64,000 nucleotides of DNA from positions 429,117 through 493,116 of the forward strand of contig NZ_WHSB02000005.1 of the NCBI RefSeq assembly GCF_010994755.1. Direction: 5' to 3'. The notes beneath the pieces are model-generated. The model searched no databases. It had not been told where the DNA came from and was given only the letters and a program-made list of their open reading frames with translations. How positions within the stretch are numbered: the first letter of the stretch is position 1; every line of letters starts with the position of its first letter. Both the position numbers and the translations under genes were made by a program. Shown piece by piece: positions 34,762-43,361 of this stretch. Source of the DNA: Shinella lacus (GTDB taxonomy: Bacteria; Pseudomonadota; Alphaproteobacteria; Rhizobiales; Rhizobiaceae).

Positions 34762-35577
34762 TTAGTTGGTATTGCCGCTATCGTCGGCGGCGAGTTTCTT
34801 CCAGGCATTCTGCTGGGTCAGCATGGAGCGGAGATAGGCGACGTTTGCCTCGGCCTGCTCGGAGGTCAGCTCACGGCGGGCAATGTTTTCCGCCTCCTGG
34901 AAGCGGCCCTGGAGGCCGACGGCGAGAGCCAGGTTCTGGCGCACGCTGCTGTCGGCGCCGGGCTGCGAGGCCGCGGAATGCAGATAGGTCTCGGCGGTCT
35001 TCAGGTCCTTTGCCAAGAGATAGGACATGCCGAGATTGGACAGCACCGAGGGCTCGTTCGGATTGAGATCGAGCGCCTCGCGGTAACGCTGGCGGGCGTC
35101 GCCGGCGCGGCCGAGCTGGTCGAGGATCGCGCCTTCCGCCGATTTCAGCTTCCAGTCCGGCCGGTCCGGTGTCTGGGCACGCATGATGGTGTTCAGCGCC
35201 TGTTCGAGCTGGCCGGCCGCGGCCTGCGCCTTGCCGTAGGCCGCGAGCACCTCGCGGTCGTTGGGATTGCTGATGGCGACCTGCTGCATGACGGCGAGCG
35301 CCTGGTCGTTGCGCCCGTTCATGCGCAGCACATTGGCATAGTTCATGCCGACGGTGCGGTCCTTCGGGTTCTTCTCATAGGCCCGGCCGAAGCTGTCGGC
35401 GGCGCCGCGCAGTTCCGTCGTGTTCATCTCGGACACCGGCTTCGACATTTTCGGAATGGAGCCGGTGGTCAGGTTGCTCTTGCCGGCGCAGCCGGCCACC
35501 GCGACGGCGATGGTCAGAAGTGCTGCACCCTTGAGGAGCCCCGAATAGAAGGATGAACGCGTGAGGCAAGCGGCCAT
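34762..35577 (-). CDS. tadD: TPR lipoprotein TadD
   Basis: The 271-residue protein has a lipoprotein signal ending AVAVAGCAGKS and then tetratricopeptide repeats (AYEKNPKDRTVGMNYANVLR, ALDLNPNEPSVLSNLGMSYL). TadD is required for Flp pilus assembly, probably helping the secretin. I start at ATG 35577 rather than at 35649, which is upstream of the signal. It faces tadC and is divergent from the M17 peptidase gene. Confidence 0.9.
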   Translation of the reverse strand: MAACLTRSSFYSGLLKGAALLTIAVAVAGCAGKSNLTTGSIPKMSKPVSEMNTTELRGAADSFGRAYEKNPKDRTVGMNYANVLRMNGRNDQALAVMQQVAISNPNDREVLAAYGKAQAAAGQLEQALNTIMRAQTPDRPDWKLKSAEGAILDQLGRAGDARQRYREALDLNPNEPSVLSNLGMSYLLAKDLKTAETYLHSAASQPGADSSVRQNLALAVGLQGRFQEAENIARRELTSEQAEANVAYLRSMLTQQNAWKKLAADDSGNTN

Positions 35578-35662
35578 GATTAAGTCCCCGAAGCGATTTC
35601 CGCATGTCGCGGCGGTTAAGGAATCACGCCGCAATCTTCGCTCCAGCAATAATCTGTTAACC

Positions 35663-35677
35663 CTAACAGAGTGTTAA
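35663..35677 (-). promoter_or_regulatory. CtrA-like box between tadD and the M17 peptidase gene
   Basis: CTAA-CAGAGTG-TTAA has the same form as the box before flp (CTAA-N7-TTAA). It lies 86 bases upstream of tadD and 38 bases upstream of the peptidase start, so it more plausibly serves tadD. Confidence 0.4.
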
Positions 35678-35714
35678 TTGGCCGATTCTCTCGGCTCTCT
35701 TCAAAGGTTTCGCC

Positions 35715-37106
35715 ATGGCCCCCTTCCAGTTCATCGACCGGCCCTCTCCCTTCAACACGAAGAACGGAAAGACCCTGCCGATCTTTGCGATCACCCCGGC
35801 CCATATCGAGACCGGAACGATCGACCCGATCGCGCTCGACTGGGCGAAGAAGGCCGGCTTCAAGGCGGAATCCGGCGCACTCCTGATGGTGCCGACCGCC
35901 GACGGCCATCTCGGCGGCGCCCTGTTCGGCCTCGGCCGCAACCCCTCCGACGCGCCGTTCCTGACGGGCAAGCTCGCCCGCGCGCTCCCCGCCGGCGACT
36001 GGCATATCGAGACCGCGCCGCTGACGGCCAATCGCCTGGCGCTCGGTTACGGCCTCGGCAGCTACCGCTTCGAGCGCTACAAGGCCTCCGCCTCCGAAGC
36101 ACCCACCCTGCTCATCCCCAGCGACGCCGACGCCACCGACATCAAGCGCCAGCTCGCCGGTGTCTTCCTCGCCCGCGACCTCATCAACACCCCCACCAAC
36201 GACATGGGGCCGGACGCGATGGAAGACGTTTTCCGCGGCCTCGGCACGCATTACAAGGCGAAGGTCTCGGTCATCACGGGCGAGGACCTGCTGAAGGAGA
36301 ACTTCCCGCTCATCCATACCGTCGGCCGCGCCTCCGCGCAGGCGCCGCGGCTCCTCGAACTGCGCTGGGGCAAGAAGGGCCACAAGCGCGTGACGCTCGT
36401 CGGCAAGGGCGTGTGCTTCGATACCGGCGGCCTCGACATCAAGCCGGCCTCCTCCATGCTGCTGATGAAGAAGGACATGGGCGGTGCGGCCAATGTCATG
36501 GGCCTCGCGCTGATGATCATGGATGCCAAGCTGAAGGTGGACCTGCGCGTGCTGCTGCCGGTCGTCGAAAACTCGATCTCGGCCAATGCCTTCCGCCCCG
36601 GCGACATCTACAAGAGCCGCAAGGGCCTGACGGTGCAGATCGACAATACCGACGCCGAGGGACGCCTCATCCTTGCCGACGCGCTTGCCTATGCGGACGA
36701 GGAGGAGGCCGACCTCGTCATCGACATGGCGACGCTGACCGGGGCTGCCCGCGTGGCGCTCGGCCCGGACCTGCCACCCTTCTTCACCGACGACGGCGAC
36801 CTTGCGCACGATCTCACCGAAGCGAGCCTGACGGTGGACGACCCGATGTGGCGCATGCCGCTCTACATGGGCTACGACAAGGACGTTTCCGCCCGCATCG
36901 CAGACCTCACCAATGCCCCTTCGGGCGGCATGGCGGGCTCGATCACCGCGGCGCTGTTCCTGAAGCGCTTCGTCACCCGCAACAAGCGCTGGGCGCATTT
37001 CGACATCTACGGCTGGGCGCAGGCCGAGCGGCCGCATTCGCCCGTTGGCGGCGAGGCGCAGGCGATCCGCGCGCTCTACCACCACCTGCGCAAGGCGACC
37101 GCTTGA
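35715..37106 (+). CDS. M17-family leucyl aminopeptidase-like protein
   Basis: The 463-residue cytoplasmic metallopeptidase has the M17 catalytic core: LVGKGVCFDTGGLDIKP near residue 229, KKDMGGAANVMGLAL near residue 253, and the signature NTDAEGRLILADAL near residue 312. These supply the two-metal ligands and the catalytic Lys and Arg. Its N-terminal domain is divergent from PepA. Followed by a MarR regulator and an NlpC/P60 gene, as commonly in rhizobia, it may process cell-wall or dietary peptides. Confidence 0.92.
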   Translation: MAPFQFIDRPSPFNTKNGKTLPIFAITPAHIETGTIDPIALDWAKKAGFKAESGALLMVPTADGHLGGALFGLGRNPSDAPFLTGKLARALPAGDWHIETAPLTANRLALGYGLGSYRFERYKASASEAPTLLIPSDADATDIKRQLAGVFLARDLINTPTNDMGPDAMEDVFRGLGTHYKAKVSVITGEDLLKENFPLIHTVGRASAQAPRLLELRWGKKGHKRVTLVGKGVCFDTGGLDIKPASSMLLMKKDMGGAANVMGLALMIMDAKLKVDLRVLLPVVENSISANAFRPGDIYKSRKGLTVQIDNTDAEGRLILADALAYADEEEADLVIDMATLTGAARVALGPDLPPFFTDDGDLAHDLTEASLTVDDPMWRMPLYMGYDKDVSARIADLTNAPSGGMAGSITAALFLKRFVTRNKRWAHFDIYGWAQAERPHSPVGGEAQAIRALYHHLRKATA

Positions 37107-37174
37107 GAGGAAGACTTTCCTTCGGGGGAACGATACGGTAGCGTAACGAAAATCCGCTCGCATCCGGAGGAGCC

Positions 37175-37525
37175 GTGCCGGTAGATCTGACCCCAACGCA
37201 GGCACTCGGCCTTTGGCACGAGGTGACGCTGCAGCAGGTGCATCAGGACGGGCGCGACCTGACGCTGCGGCAACTCGCAATCCTGCTGGAGATCTATCTC
37301 GTGCCGCCGCCGCATACGGTGCGGGGGCTCGCGGCGAAACTCGGCGTGACCAAGCCGGTGATCACCCGCGCGCTCGACACGATGGGCGAGCTCGGCCTCG
37401 TCACCCGCATGCGCGACGACCGCGACCGCCGCAACGTCGTCATCAAGCGCACCGTGGACGGCGCGCTCTATCTCGAACACCTGGGCGACCTGATCATCGC
37501 CCGGGGCCGTGCGCAAACCCTGTGA
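37175..37525 (+). CDS. MarR-family transcriptional regulator
   Basis: The 116-residue protein is a compact winged helix: LTLRQLAILLEIYL, VRGLAAKLGVTKPVITRAL (recognition helix) and MRDDRDRRNVVI (wing). It starts with GTG after GGAGGAG. It lacks part of the flanking dimerisation helices of full-length MarR proteins (about 140 residues). It lies between the peptidase and the NlpC/P60 gene and may control both; the ligand is unknown. Confidence 0.85.
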   Translation: MPVDLTPTQALGLWHEVTLQQVHQDGRDLTLRQLAILLEIYLVPPPHTVRGLAAKLGVTKPVITRALDTMGELGLVTRMRDDRDRRNVVIKRTVDGALYLEHLGDLIIARGRAQTL

Positions 37526-37532
37526 GACGACC

Positions 37533-38387
37533 ATGACCGCCCTGCCCGACCGCCGCCTTAACGCCTACCGCCCCGATCTCGCCGAAGAGGCGCTGCGCGG
37601 CACCGTCGCGGCGGAGCGTTACGTGGCGGGCACGCCCGCGCGGATCGCCGATCCGGTCGCCGCACTCCGGCCCCGGCCGGACCTCACTGCCGGCATCGAT
37701 ACGCAACTGCTGTTCGGCGAGAACGTTCGCGTGCTCGACCGGGCGGATGGCTGGGCCTGGGTGAAATCGGATTTTGACGGTTATGTCGGCTATCTGCCGG
37801 AAGCAGCACTTGCCGAGGATGAACAGGCTGCGACCCATATCGTGGCCGTGCCGCGCAGCTTTGCCTATTCCGGCCCCGACCTGAAGACGCCTGCCGCCTT
37901 TGCGCTGTCGATCGGAAGCCGGCTAACGGTTGTCGGCGAAAGCGAGACGCGCGGCACGCGCTACCTGACGCTGGCGGGCGGTCAGTCCGTCGTGGCCGGC
38001 CATTGCCTGGCCATGGGCGAGACGGCGGGGGACGACTATGTGTCCATCGCCGCCCGTTTCCTTGAAACGCCCTATCTCTGGGGCGGGCGCTCCGGTTTCG
38101 GCCTTGACTGCTCGGCCCTCGTGCAGCTTGCGATGATGATGACCGGCCGCACGGCACCGCGCGATTCCGACATGCAGGCTGCCGGCCTCGGCACGCCGAT
38201 CGAGCGCGCGGACCTTGTCCGCGGCGACCTGGTCTTCTGGAAGGGCCATGTGGCGATCATGGAAGACGCCCAAACCATCCTGCACGCCAACGGCCACACG
38301 ATGAGCGTGGCGCGCGAGGGGCTGGACGCGGCGATCGAGCGCATCGGCTGGCTCTATCAGCAGCCGACGGGCTACCGCCGACCCTAA
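37533..38387 (+). CDS. NlpC/P60 peptidase with SH3-like domains
   Basis: The 284-residue protein has bacterial SH3-like domains at residues about 50-150 (GENVRVLDRADGWAWVKSDF). A C-terminal NlpC/P60 cysteine peptidase follows: YLWGGRSGFGLDCSALVQLA (catalytic Cys near residue 195), GDLVFWKGHVAIM (His) and HANGHTM. Such enzymes cleave peptidoglycan stem peptides, often recycled muropeptides when no signal peptide is present, as here. It begins eight bases after marR. Confidence 0.9.
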   Translation: MTALPDRRLNAYRPDLAEEALRGTVAAERYVAGTPARIADPVAALRPRPDLTAGIDTQLLFGENVRVLDRADGWAWVKSDFDGYVGYLPEAALAEDEQAATHIVAVPRSFAYSGPDLKTPAAFALSIGSRLTVVGESETRGTRYLTLAGGQSVVAGHCLAMGETAGDDYVSIAARFLETPYLWGGRSGFGLDCSALVQLAMMMTGRTAPRDSDMQAAGLGTPIERADLVRGDLVFWKGHVAIMEDAQTILHANGHTMSVAREGLDAAIERIGWLYQQPTGYRRP

Positions 38388-38390
38388 GCT

Positions 38391-39344
38391 TCAGTACCCC
38401 GCGCTGCGATCGACGAGATGCTCCAGCGGCTTGCCGCTTTCGAGCCGCTCGATCTGCCCGGCCACATGGCGGAAGAGGGCAGCGACGTCTGAAGCCGCCG
38501 CCGCGTGCGGCGTGATGACCACCTTGTCCATCGACCAGAGCGGGCTTTCGAGCGGCAGCGGCTCGGTCTCGAACACGTCGAGCGAGGCGCCGCGCAGCGT
38601 GCCGTCATTGATGCTGGCGACGATATCCGCCTCCACCTGGCTGCCGCCGCGGCCGGCATTGATGAAGACCGGCGCACCGAGCGGACCCTTGCGGCTGAGG
38701 CGGGTGAAGAGGCCGGTGTTGAAAATGCCCTTGGTGTCCGGCGTCAGCGGCAGCAGGCCGACGAGAATATCGGTCTTGGCGAGGAAGGCATTGAGGCCGC
38801 TCGCATCGAAGGTCTCGAAACCATCCACCTGCTTACGGCTGCGCGACCAGCCGATCACGTTGAAGCCGAGCGTCTTCAGCTTTGCCGCCGCATCCTGCCC
38901 GAGCACGCCAAACCCCATGATGCCGACGGTCAGTTCCTTGGCTTCCGGCTGGACGAGTTCGCGCCAGACGCGCTTCTGCCGCTGCGCCTCATAGGCCTGA
39001 TGCTGGCGCAGATGCAGCAGGCACTGCAAGACCACCCACTCGCTCATGCGCGTCGTCAGCGTATCGTCGACGAAACGCACCAGCGGCACGTCCGGCAGGC
39101 CGGGCAGCGTCAGCACATGATCGACGCCGGCGCCGCCGGAAAACACGACCTTGAGGTCTTTCGCCCGCGAAAAAAGATCGGCACCCGGCCTCCAGACCAC
39201 GGCATAATCGATGCCGGAGAGGTCGCGCTTGCGGCTGCCGGGATGGAGCAGATTGATCACCTCCCGGTCGGCAAAAGCGCCCTTGAGCGCGGCGGCAACC
39301 TGCTCCTGGTCGAATTTCAGATCGATGATGACCGGGCTTTTCAT
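38391..39344 (-). CDS. ghrA: glyoxylate/hydroxypyruvate reductase A-like dehydrogenase
   Basis: The 317-residue NAD(P)-dependent 2-hydroxyacid dehydrogenase has GIMGFGVLGQDAAAKLKTLG (dinucleotide fold), INAGRGGSQVEADIVASIND and the catalytic His region VVITPHAAAASD. It reduces glyoxylate or hydroxypyruvate in related proteins. I start at ATG 39344 because the ATG at 39359 follows the yejF stop too closely for a binding site. It seems to be the last gene of the yej transcript, an unexplained pairing. Confidence 0.87.
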   Translation of the reverse strand: MKSPVIIDLKFDQEQVAAALKGAFADREVINLLHPGSRKRDLSGIDYAVVWRPGADLFSRAKDLKVVFSGGAGVDHVLTLPGLPDVPLVRFVDDTLTTRMSEWVVLQCLLHLRQHQAYEAQRQKRVWRELVQPEAKELTVGIMGFGVLGQDAAAKLKTLGFNVIGWSRSRKQVDGFETFDASGLNAFLAKTDILVGLLPLTPDTKGIFNTGLFTRLSRKGPLGAPVFINAGRGGSQVEADIVASINDGTLRGASLDVFETEPLPLESPLWSMDKVVITPHAAAASDVAALFRHVAGQIERLESGKPLEHLVDRSAGY

Positions 39345-39361
39345 GGCATTTCTCTTCATGT

Positions 39362-40996
39362 CTACTGGCGGATGCTGTCGGCGCGGATGGCTTCCAGATC
39401 GAAGGCGGCGGCCATCAGTGCCTTGGTATAGGCCTCGCTCGGCCGTTCGATGATATCCTTCGCCGGCCCCTTTTCCACCACGCGCCCGGCCCGCATGACG
39501 ATGATGTCGTTGGCGAGCGCGCGCACGACCTTCAGGTCGTGGCTGATGAAGAGATAGGCGAGATTGTGCTTCACCTGGAGGTCACGCAGGAGTTCGACCA
39601 CCTGCGCCTGCACGCTCATGTCGAGTGCGGAGGTCGGCTCGTCGAGCATGACGAATTCCGGCTTCAGCACCATGGCGCGCGCAATCGCGATGCGCTGGCG
39701 CTGGCCACCGGAAAATTCGTGCGGGTAGCGCCATCGGGTCGTCGGGTCGAGGCCGGTTTCCTCCAGCGCGGAGGCAACGCGGTGGTCGCGCTCGGCCTCG
39801 GAGAGCGACGGCTCATGGATCTTCAGGCCTTCCGCGACGATGTCGGACACCGACATGCGCGGCGACAGCGAGCCAAAGGGATCCTGGAAGACGATCTGCA
39901 TGCGGCGGCGCAGCGGCCGCATCTCGCCGAAGGAATGGCCGGCGATGTCCTGCCCGACGAAGGCGATGCGGCCCTGGGAGGAGATCAGCCGCGTCAGCGC
40001 GAGCCCCAGCGTTGTCTTGCCCGAGCCGGATTCGCCGACGACGCCGAGCGTGTGGCCGGCGCGCAGCTTCAGGTCGATGCCATCCACCGCCTTCACATGA
40101 TCGACGACGCGGCGCAGGAAGCCGGCCTTGATGGGGAACCAGACCTTGACGTCCTCGGCTTCCATGACGATCGGCTGGGCGTCGTCCGCCGGTCGTGGCT
40201 GGCCCTTGGGCTCGGAGGCGAGCAGGTGGCGCGTATAGGCGTGCTGCGGGTTGGAGAAGATTTCTTCCACCGGACCGGTCTCGACGATCTTGCCCTTGGT
40301 CATCACGCAGACCCGGTCGGCGAACTTGCGCACGATGCCGAGGTCGTGCGTGATGAAGAGCATGGACATGCCGTGCTCTTCCTTGAGGTTTTTCAGGAGC
40401 GCCAGGATCTGCGCCTGCACGGTGACGTCGAGCGCGGTCGTCGGCTCGTCGGCGATGAGCAGTTCCGGCCGGTTGGCAAGCGCCATGGCGATCATCACAC
40501 GCTGGCGCTGGCCGCCGGACAGCTCATGCGGATAGGCGGCAAGCCGCTTTTCCGGCTCGCGGATGCCGACCTGGTTCAGGAGTTCGAGGATTTTCGTGCG
40601 CGCGGCCGCGCCCTCGATGCCCTGGTGCAGTTCCAGGATCTCGCCGATCTGCCGCTCGATCGAATGCAGCGGATTGAGCGAGGTCATCGGCTCCTGGAAG
40701 ATCATGGTGATGTCGTTGCCGCGCACGTCGCGCAGCGTGGCATCCGACGCCTTCAGCAGGTCCTTGCCGCCGAAGAAAATCTCGCCGGAAGGGTGGCTGG
40801 CGGCAGGATAGGGCAGCAGCCGCAGGATGGAATTCGCCGTCACCGACTTGCCGGAGCCGGATTCGCCGACCAGCGCCACGACCTCGCCGCGCTTGATGTC
40901 GAACGAGACCCGGTCGACGGCGAGCGACGTGTTGCCGCCCTGGTGGAAGGCGACCGAGAGATCGCGAACGGACAGGATGGTTTCGGGAGCGCTCAC
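39362..40996 (-). CDS. yejF: peptide ABC transporter, fused ATPase YejF
   Basis: The 544-residue protein has two full ATPase domains, unlike the separate DppD and DppF. Both have GESGSGKS/T Walker A motifs (about residues 43 and 320), [15 protein letters not shown] or [15 protein letters not shown] signatures, and Walker [14 protein letters not shown] and [13 protein letters not shown]. The GTG start overlaps the yejE stop (GTGA). It energises the YejBE importer, known for uptake of microcin C and other peptides. Confidence 0.94.
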   Translation of the reverse strand: MSAPETILSVRDLSVAFHQGGNTSLAVDRVSFDIKRGEVVALVGESGSGKSVTANSILRLLPYPAASHPSGEIFFGGKDLLKASDATLRDVRGNDITMIFQEPMTSLNPLHSIERQIGEILELHQGIEGAAARTKILELLNQVGIREPEKRLAAYPHELSGGQRQRVMIAMALANRPELLIADEPTTALDVTVQAQILALLKNLKEEHGMSMLFITHDLGIVRKFADRVCVMTKGKIVETGPVEEIFSNPQHAYTRHLLASEPKGQPRPADDAQPIVMEAEDVKVWFPIKAGFLRRVVDHVKAVDGIDLKLRAGHTLGVVGESGSGKTTLGLALTRLISSQGRIAFVGQDIAGHSFGEMRPLRRRMQIVFQDPFGSLSPRMSVSDIVAEGLKIHEPSLSEAERDHRVASALEETGLDPTTRWRYPHEFSGGQRQRIAIARAMVLKPEFVMLDEPTSALDMSVQAQVVELLRDLQVKHNLAYLFISHDLKVVRALANDIIVMRAGRVVEKGPAKDIIERPSEAYTKALMAAAFDLEAIRADSIRQ

Positions 40997-42132
40997 CGGA
41001 AGGTCTTCCTCGGATCGAAGGCATCGCGCGTCGCTTCGCCGACGAAGATCAGGAGCGACAGCATGATGGACATGACGGCGAAAGCGGTGAAGCCAAGCCA
41101 GGGTGCCTGGAGATTGTTCTTGCCCTGCGCGATCAGCTCGCCCAGCGACGGCGCGCCCGGCGGCATGCCGAGGCCCAGGAAGTCGAGCGAGGTGAGCGTG
41201 GTGATCGACCCGGAGAGGATGAACGGCAGGAAAGTGAGGGTCGCGACCATCGCGTTGGGCAGCAGGTGCCGGTACATGATCGTCGCATTGCCGACGCCGA
41301 GCGCACGCGCGGCGCGCACATATTCGAAATTGCGGGCGCGCAGGAATTCCGCGCGCACGACGCCGACGAAGCCGGTCCAGGAAAACAGCAGCATGATGGC
41401 GAGCAGGATCCAGAAGCCGGGCGGCAGGATCGAGGCGATGATCAGCAGGATGTAGAGCACGGGCATCGACGACCAGATCTCGATCACGCGCTGCATCAGA
41501 AGATCGGTCCAGCCGCCGAAATAGCCCTGGATGGCACCGGCCGTGACCCCGACGATGGCCGACGCGATGGTCAGCGCCAGGCCGAACAGCACGGAGATGC
41601 GGAAGCCGTAGATGACGCGGGCGAGCACGTCGCGCGCCTGGTCGTCGGTGCCGAGCCAGTTGAGATTGTTCCAGTTGCAGTTCGGGTCCGCGGCACCGCC
41701 CGGATAGCCGGCGCAACGCTCCGCCTCCGACATCAGCCAGAACGGCTTGGTCGGCGCGGAATGCGGGATGTTGGAATTCGTCGTGTTGTAGGAATAGCGG
41801 ATCGGCGGCCAGATCATCCAGCCATTGGCGTTGATCTCTTCTGCGATAAAGTCCGAGCGGTAATCGGTCTCGGCCAGGAAGCCGCCGAATTTCTCCTCCG
41901 GATAGTCGATGACGACGGGGAAGAGGATCTCGCCCTTGTAGGTCGCGATGACCGGCCGGTCGTTGGCGATGCCCTCGGCAAGCAGGCTCAGGACGAAGAT
42001 GACGAGGAAAATCCACAGCGACCAGTAGCCACGGCGGTTCGCCTTGAAATTCTCCCAGCGGCGCAGGTTGGTCGGGTTGAGCAGGCCCTTGCGCGGCGGG
42101 GCGATCGGTTTTGCGTCAACGACGGCGCTCAT
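40993..42132 (-). CDS. yejE: peptide ABC transporter permease YejE
   Basis: The 379-residue permease has an N-terminal membrane helix after RRGYWSLW. A long periplasmic insertion (about residues 60-175) is typical of YejE, and the DppC-like channel domain has the ATPase-contact segment EYVRAARALGVGNATIM. The start is at ATG 42132, whose A is also the last base of the yejB stop. The upstream in-frame reading belongs to another frame of yejB. Confidence 0.93.
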   Translation of the reverse strand: MSAVVDAKPIAPPRKGLLNPTNLRRWENFKANRRGYWSLWIFLVIFVLSLLAEGIANDRPVIATYKGEILFPVVIDYPEEKFGGFLAETDYRSDFIAEEINANGWMIWPPIRYSYNTTNSNIPHSAPTKPFWLMSEAERCAGYPGGAADPNCNWNNLNWLGTDDQARDVLARVIYGFRISVLFGLALTIASAIVGVTAGAIQGYFGGWTDLLMQRVIEIWSSMPVLYILLIIASILPPGFWILLAIMLLFSWTGFVGVVRAEFLRARNFEYVRAARALGVGNATIMYRHLLPNAMVATLTFLPFILSGSITTLTSLDFLGLGMPPGAPSLGELIAQGKNNLQAPWLGFTAFAVMSIMLSLLIFVGEATRDAFDPRKTFR

Positions 42133-43208
42133 CAGACGTCCCTCCGCTCGAAATCGATGCGCGGGTCGACCCAGGTATAGATGAGGTCGGAGATGAGGCT
42201 GACGACGAGGCCCATCAGCGAGAAGATGAAGAGCGTGGCGAAAACGATCGGATAGTCGCGCCGCACGATGGAATCGTAGCCGAGGCGGCCGAGGCCATCG
42301 AGCGAGAAGATATATTCGATCAGCAGCGAGCCCGTGAAGAAGGCCGAGATGAAAGCGCCGGGAAAGCCCGCAATGATGATCAGCATGGCGTTGCGGAAGA
42401 CGTGGCCGTAGAGCACCTGGCGCTCGTTGAGGCCCTTGGCGCGGGCCGTCGTGACATATTGTTTCTTGATCTCGTCGATGAACGAGTTCTTCGTCAGCAG
42501 CGTCGTCGTGGCGAAGGCCGACAGCAGCAGCGTGATCAGCGGCAGCGTCATGTGCCACAGGTAATCGAGCGGCTTCTGCCACCAGGCGAGCGTGTCGAAA
42601 TTATCGGACACGATGCCGCGCAGCGGGAACCAGTCGAGGAACGAGCCGCCGGCGAAGAGCACGATCAGCAGGATGCCGAAGAGGAAGCTCGGCACCGCGT
42701 AACCGATGATGATGATGCCGGAGGTCCAGACGTCGAAGGCCGAGCCGTCCTTTATTGCCTTGTGGATGCCGAGCGGGATGGAGATGGCGTAGGAGAAGAT
42801 GAGAATCCACACGCCGAGCGACACCGAGACCGGCATCTTCTGGGCGATGAGGTCGATCACGGAGGTGTTGCGGAAGAAGCTTTCGCCGAAATCGAAGCGC
42901 AGATAGTCCCACATCATCGTGAAGAAGCGTTCGAGCGGCGGCTTGTCGAAGCCGAACTGCTTTTCAAGCTTGGCGATGAATTCCGGATCGAGGCCGCGCG
43001 CGCCGCGATAGGCGCTGTCCTGCGAGAGCTCCTGCGACATCTCGGTTCCGCCGGAAAGGCGATCGCCGGAACTCTGGTTGGTGAGGTCCGAGATCACCTG
43101 CTCGACCGGGCCGCCCGGCGCGAACTGCACGATGGCAAAGGAGATCGCCATGATGCCGAAGATCGTCGGGATCATCAGCAGGATTCGGCGAAGGATATAG
43201 GCGCCCAT
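42132..43208 (-). CDS. yejB: peptide ABC transporter permease YejB
   Basis: The 358-residue permease of the DppB class opens with [20 protein letters not shown], a membrane helix. An extended periplasmic loop follows (about residues 30-135), then the channel domain with [20 protein letters not shown], which contacts YejF. It is translated just ahead of yejE and 153 bases after yejA. Confidence 0.94.
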   Translation of the reverse strand: MGAYILRRILLMIPTIFGIMAISFAIVQFAPGGPVEQVISDLTNQSSGDRLSGGTEMSQELSQDSAYRGARGLDPEFIAKLEKQFGFDKPPLERFFTMMWDYLRFDFGESFFRNTSVIDLIAQKMPVSVSLGVWILIFSYAISIPLGIHKAIKDGSAFDVWTSGIIIIGYAVPSFLFGILLIVLFAGGSFLDWFPLRGIVSDNFDTLAWWQKPLDYLWHMTLPLITLLLSAFATTTLLTKNSFIDEIKKQYVTTARAKGLNERQVLYGHVFRNAMLIIIAGFPGAFISAFFTGSLLIEYIFSLDGLGRLGYDSIVRRDYPIVFATLFIFSLMGLVVSLISDLIYTWVDPRIDFERRDV

Positions 43209-43361
43209 CAGCGATTACCCGCCACAGCCTGTTGCCGGTCTTCTTGTTTTGGCGCAGTCCCGTCGGTCAAGCCCAACCCTTCCGTTCTGCCGCCGCTCGC
43301 CGCGGCGGTGATTCGTCGTCGCTATATGGAGCCGAGGACGCCGCACGGCGCAAGCCCCGGC

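Noticed and set aside
35616..37280. 554-codon minus-strand frame opposite the M17 peptidase gene
   Set aside because: The plus strand carries intact M17 signature motifs; the antisense is compositionally biased.
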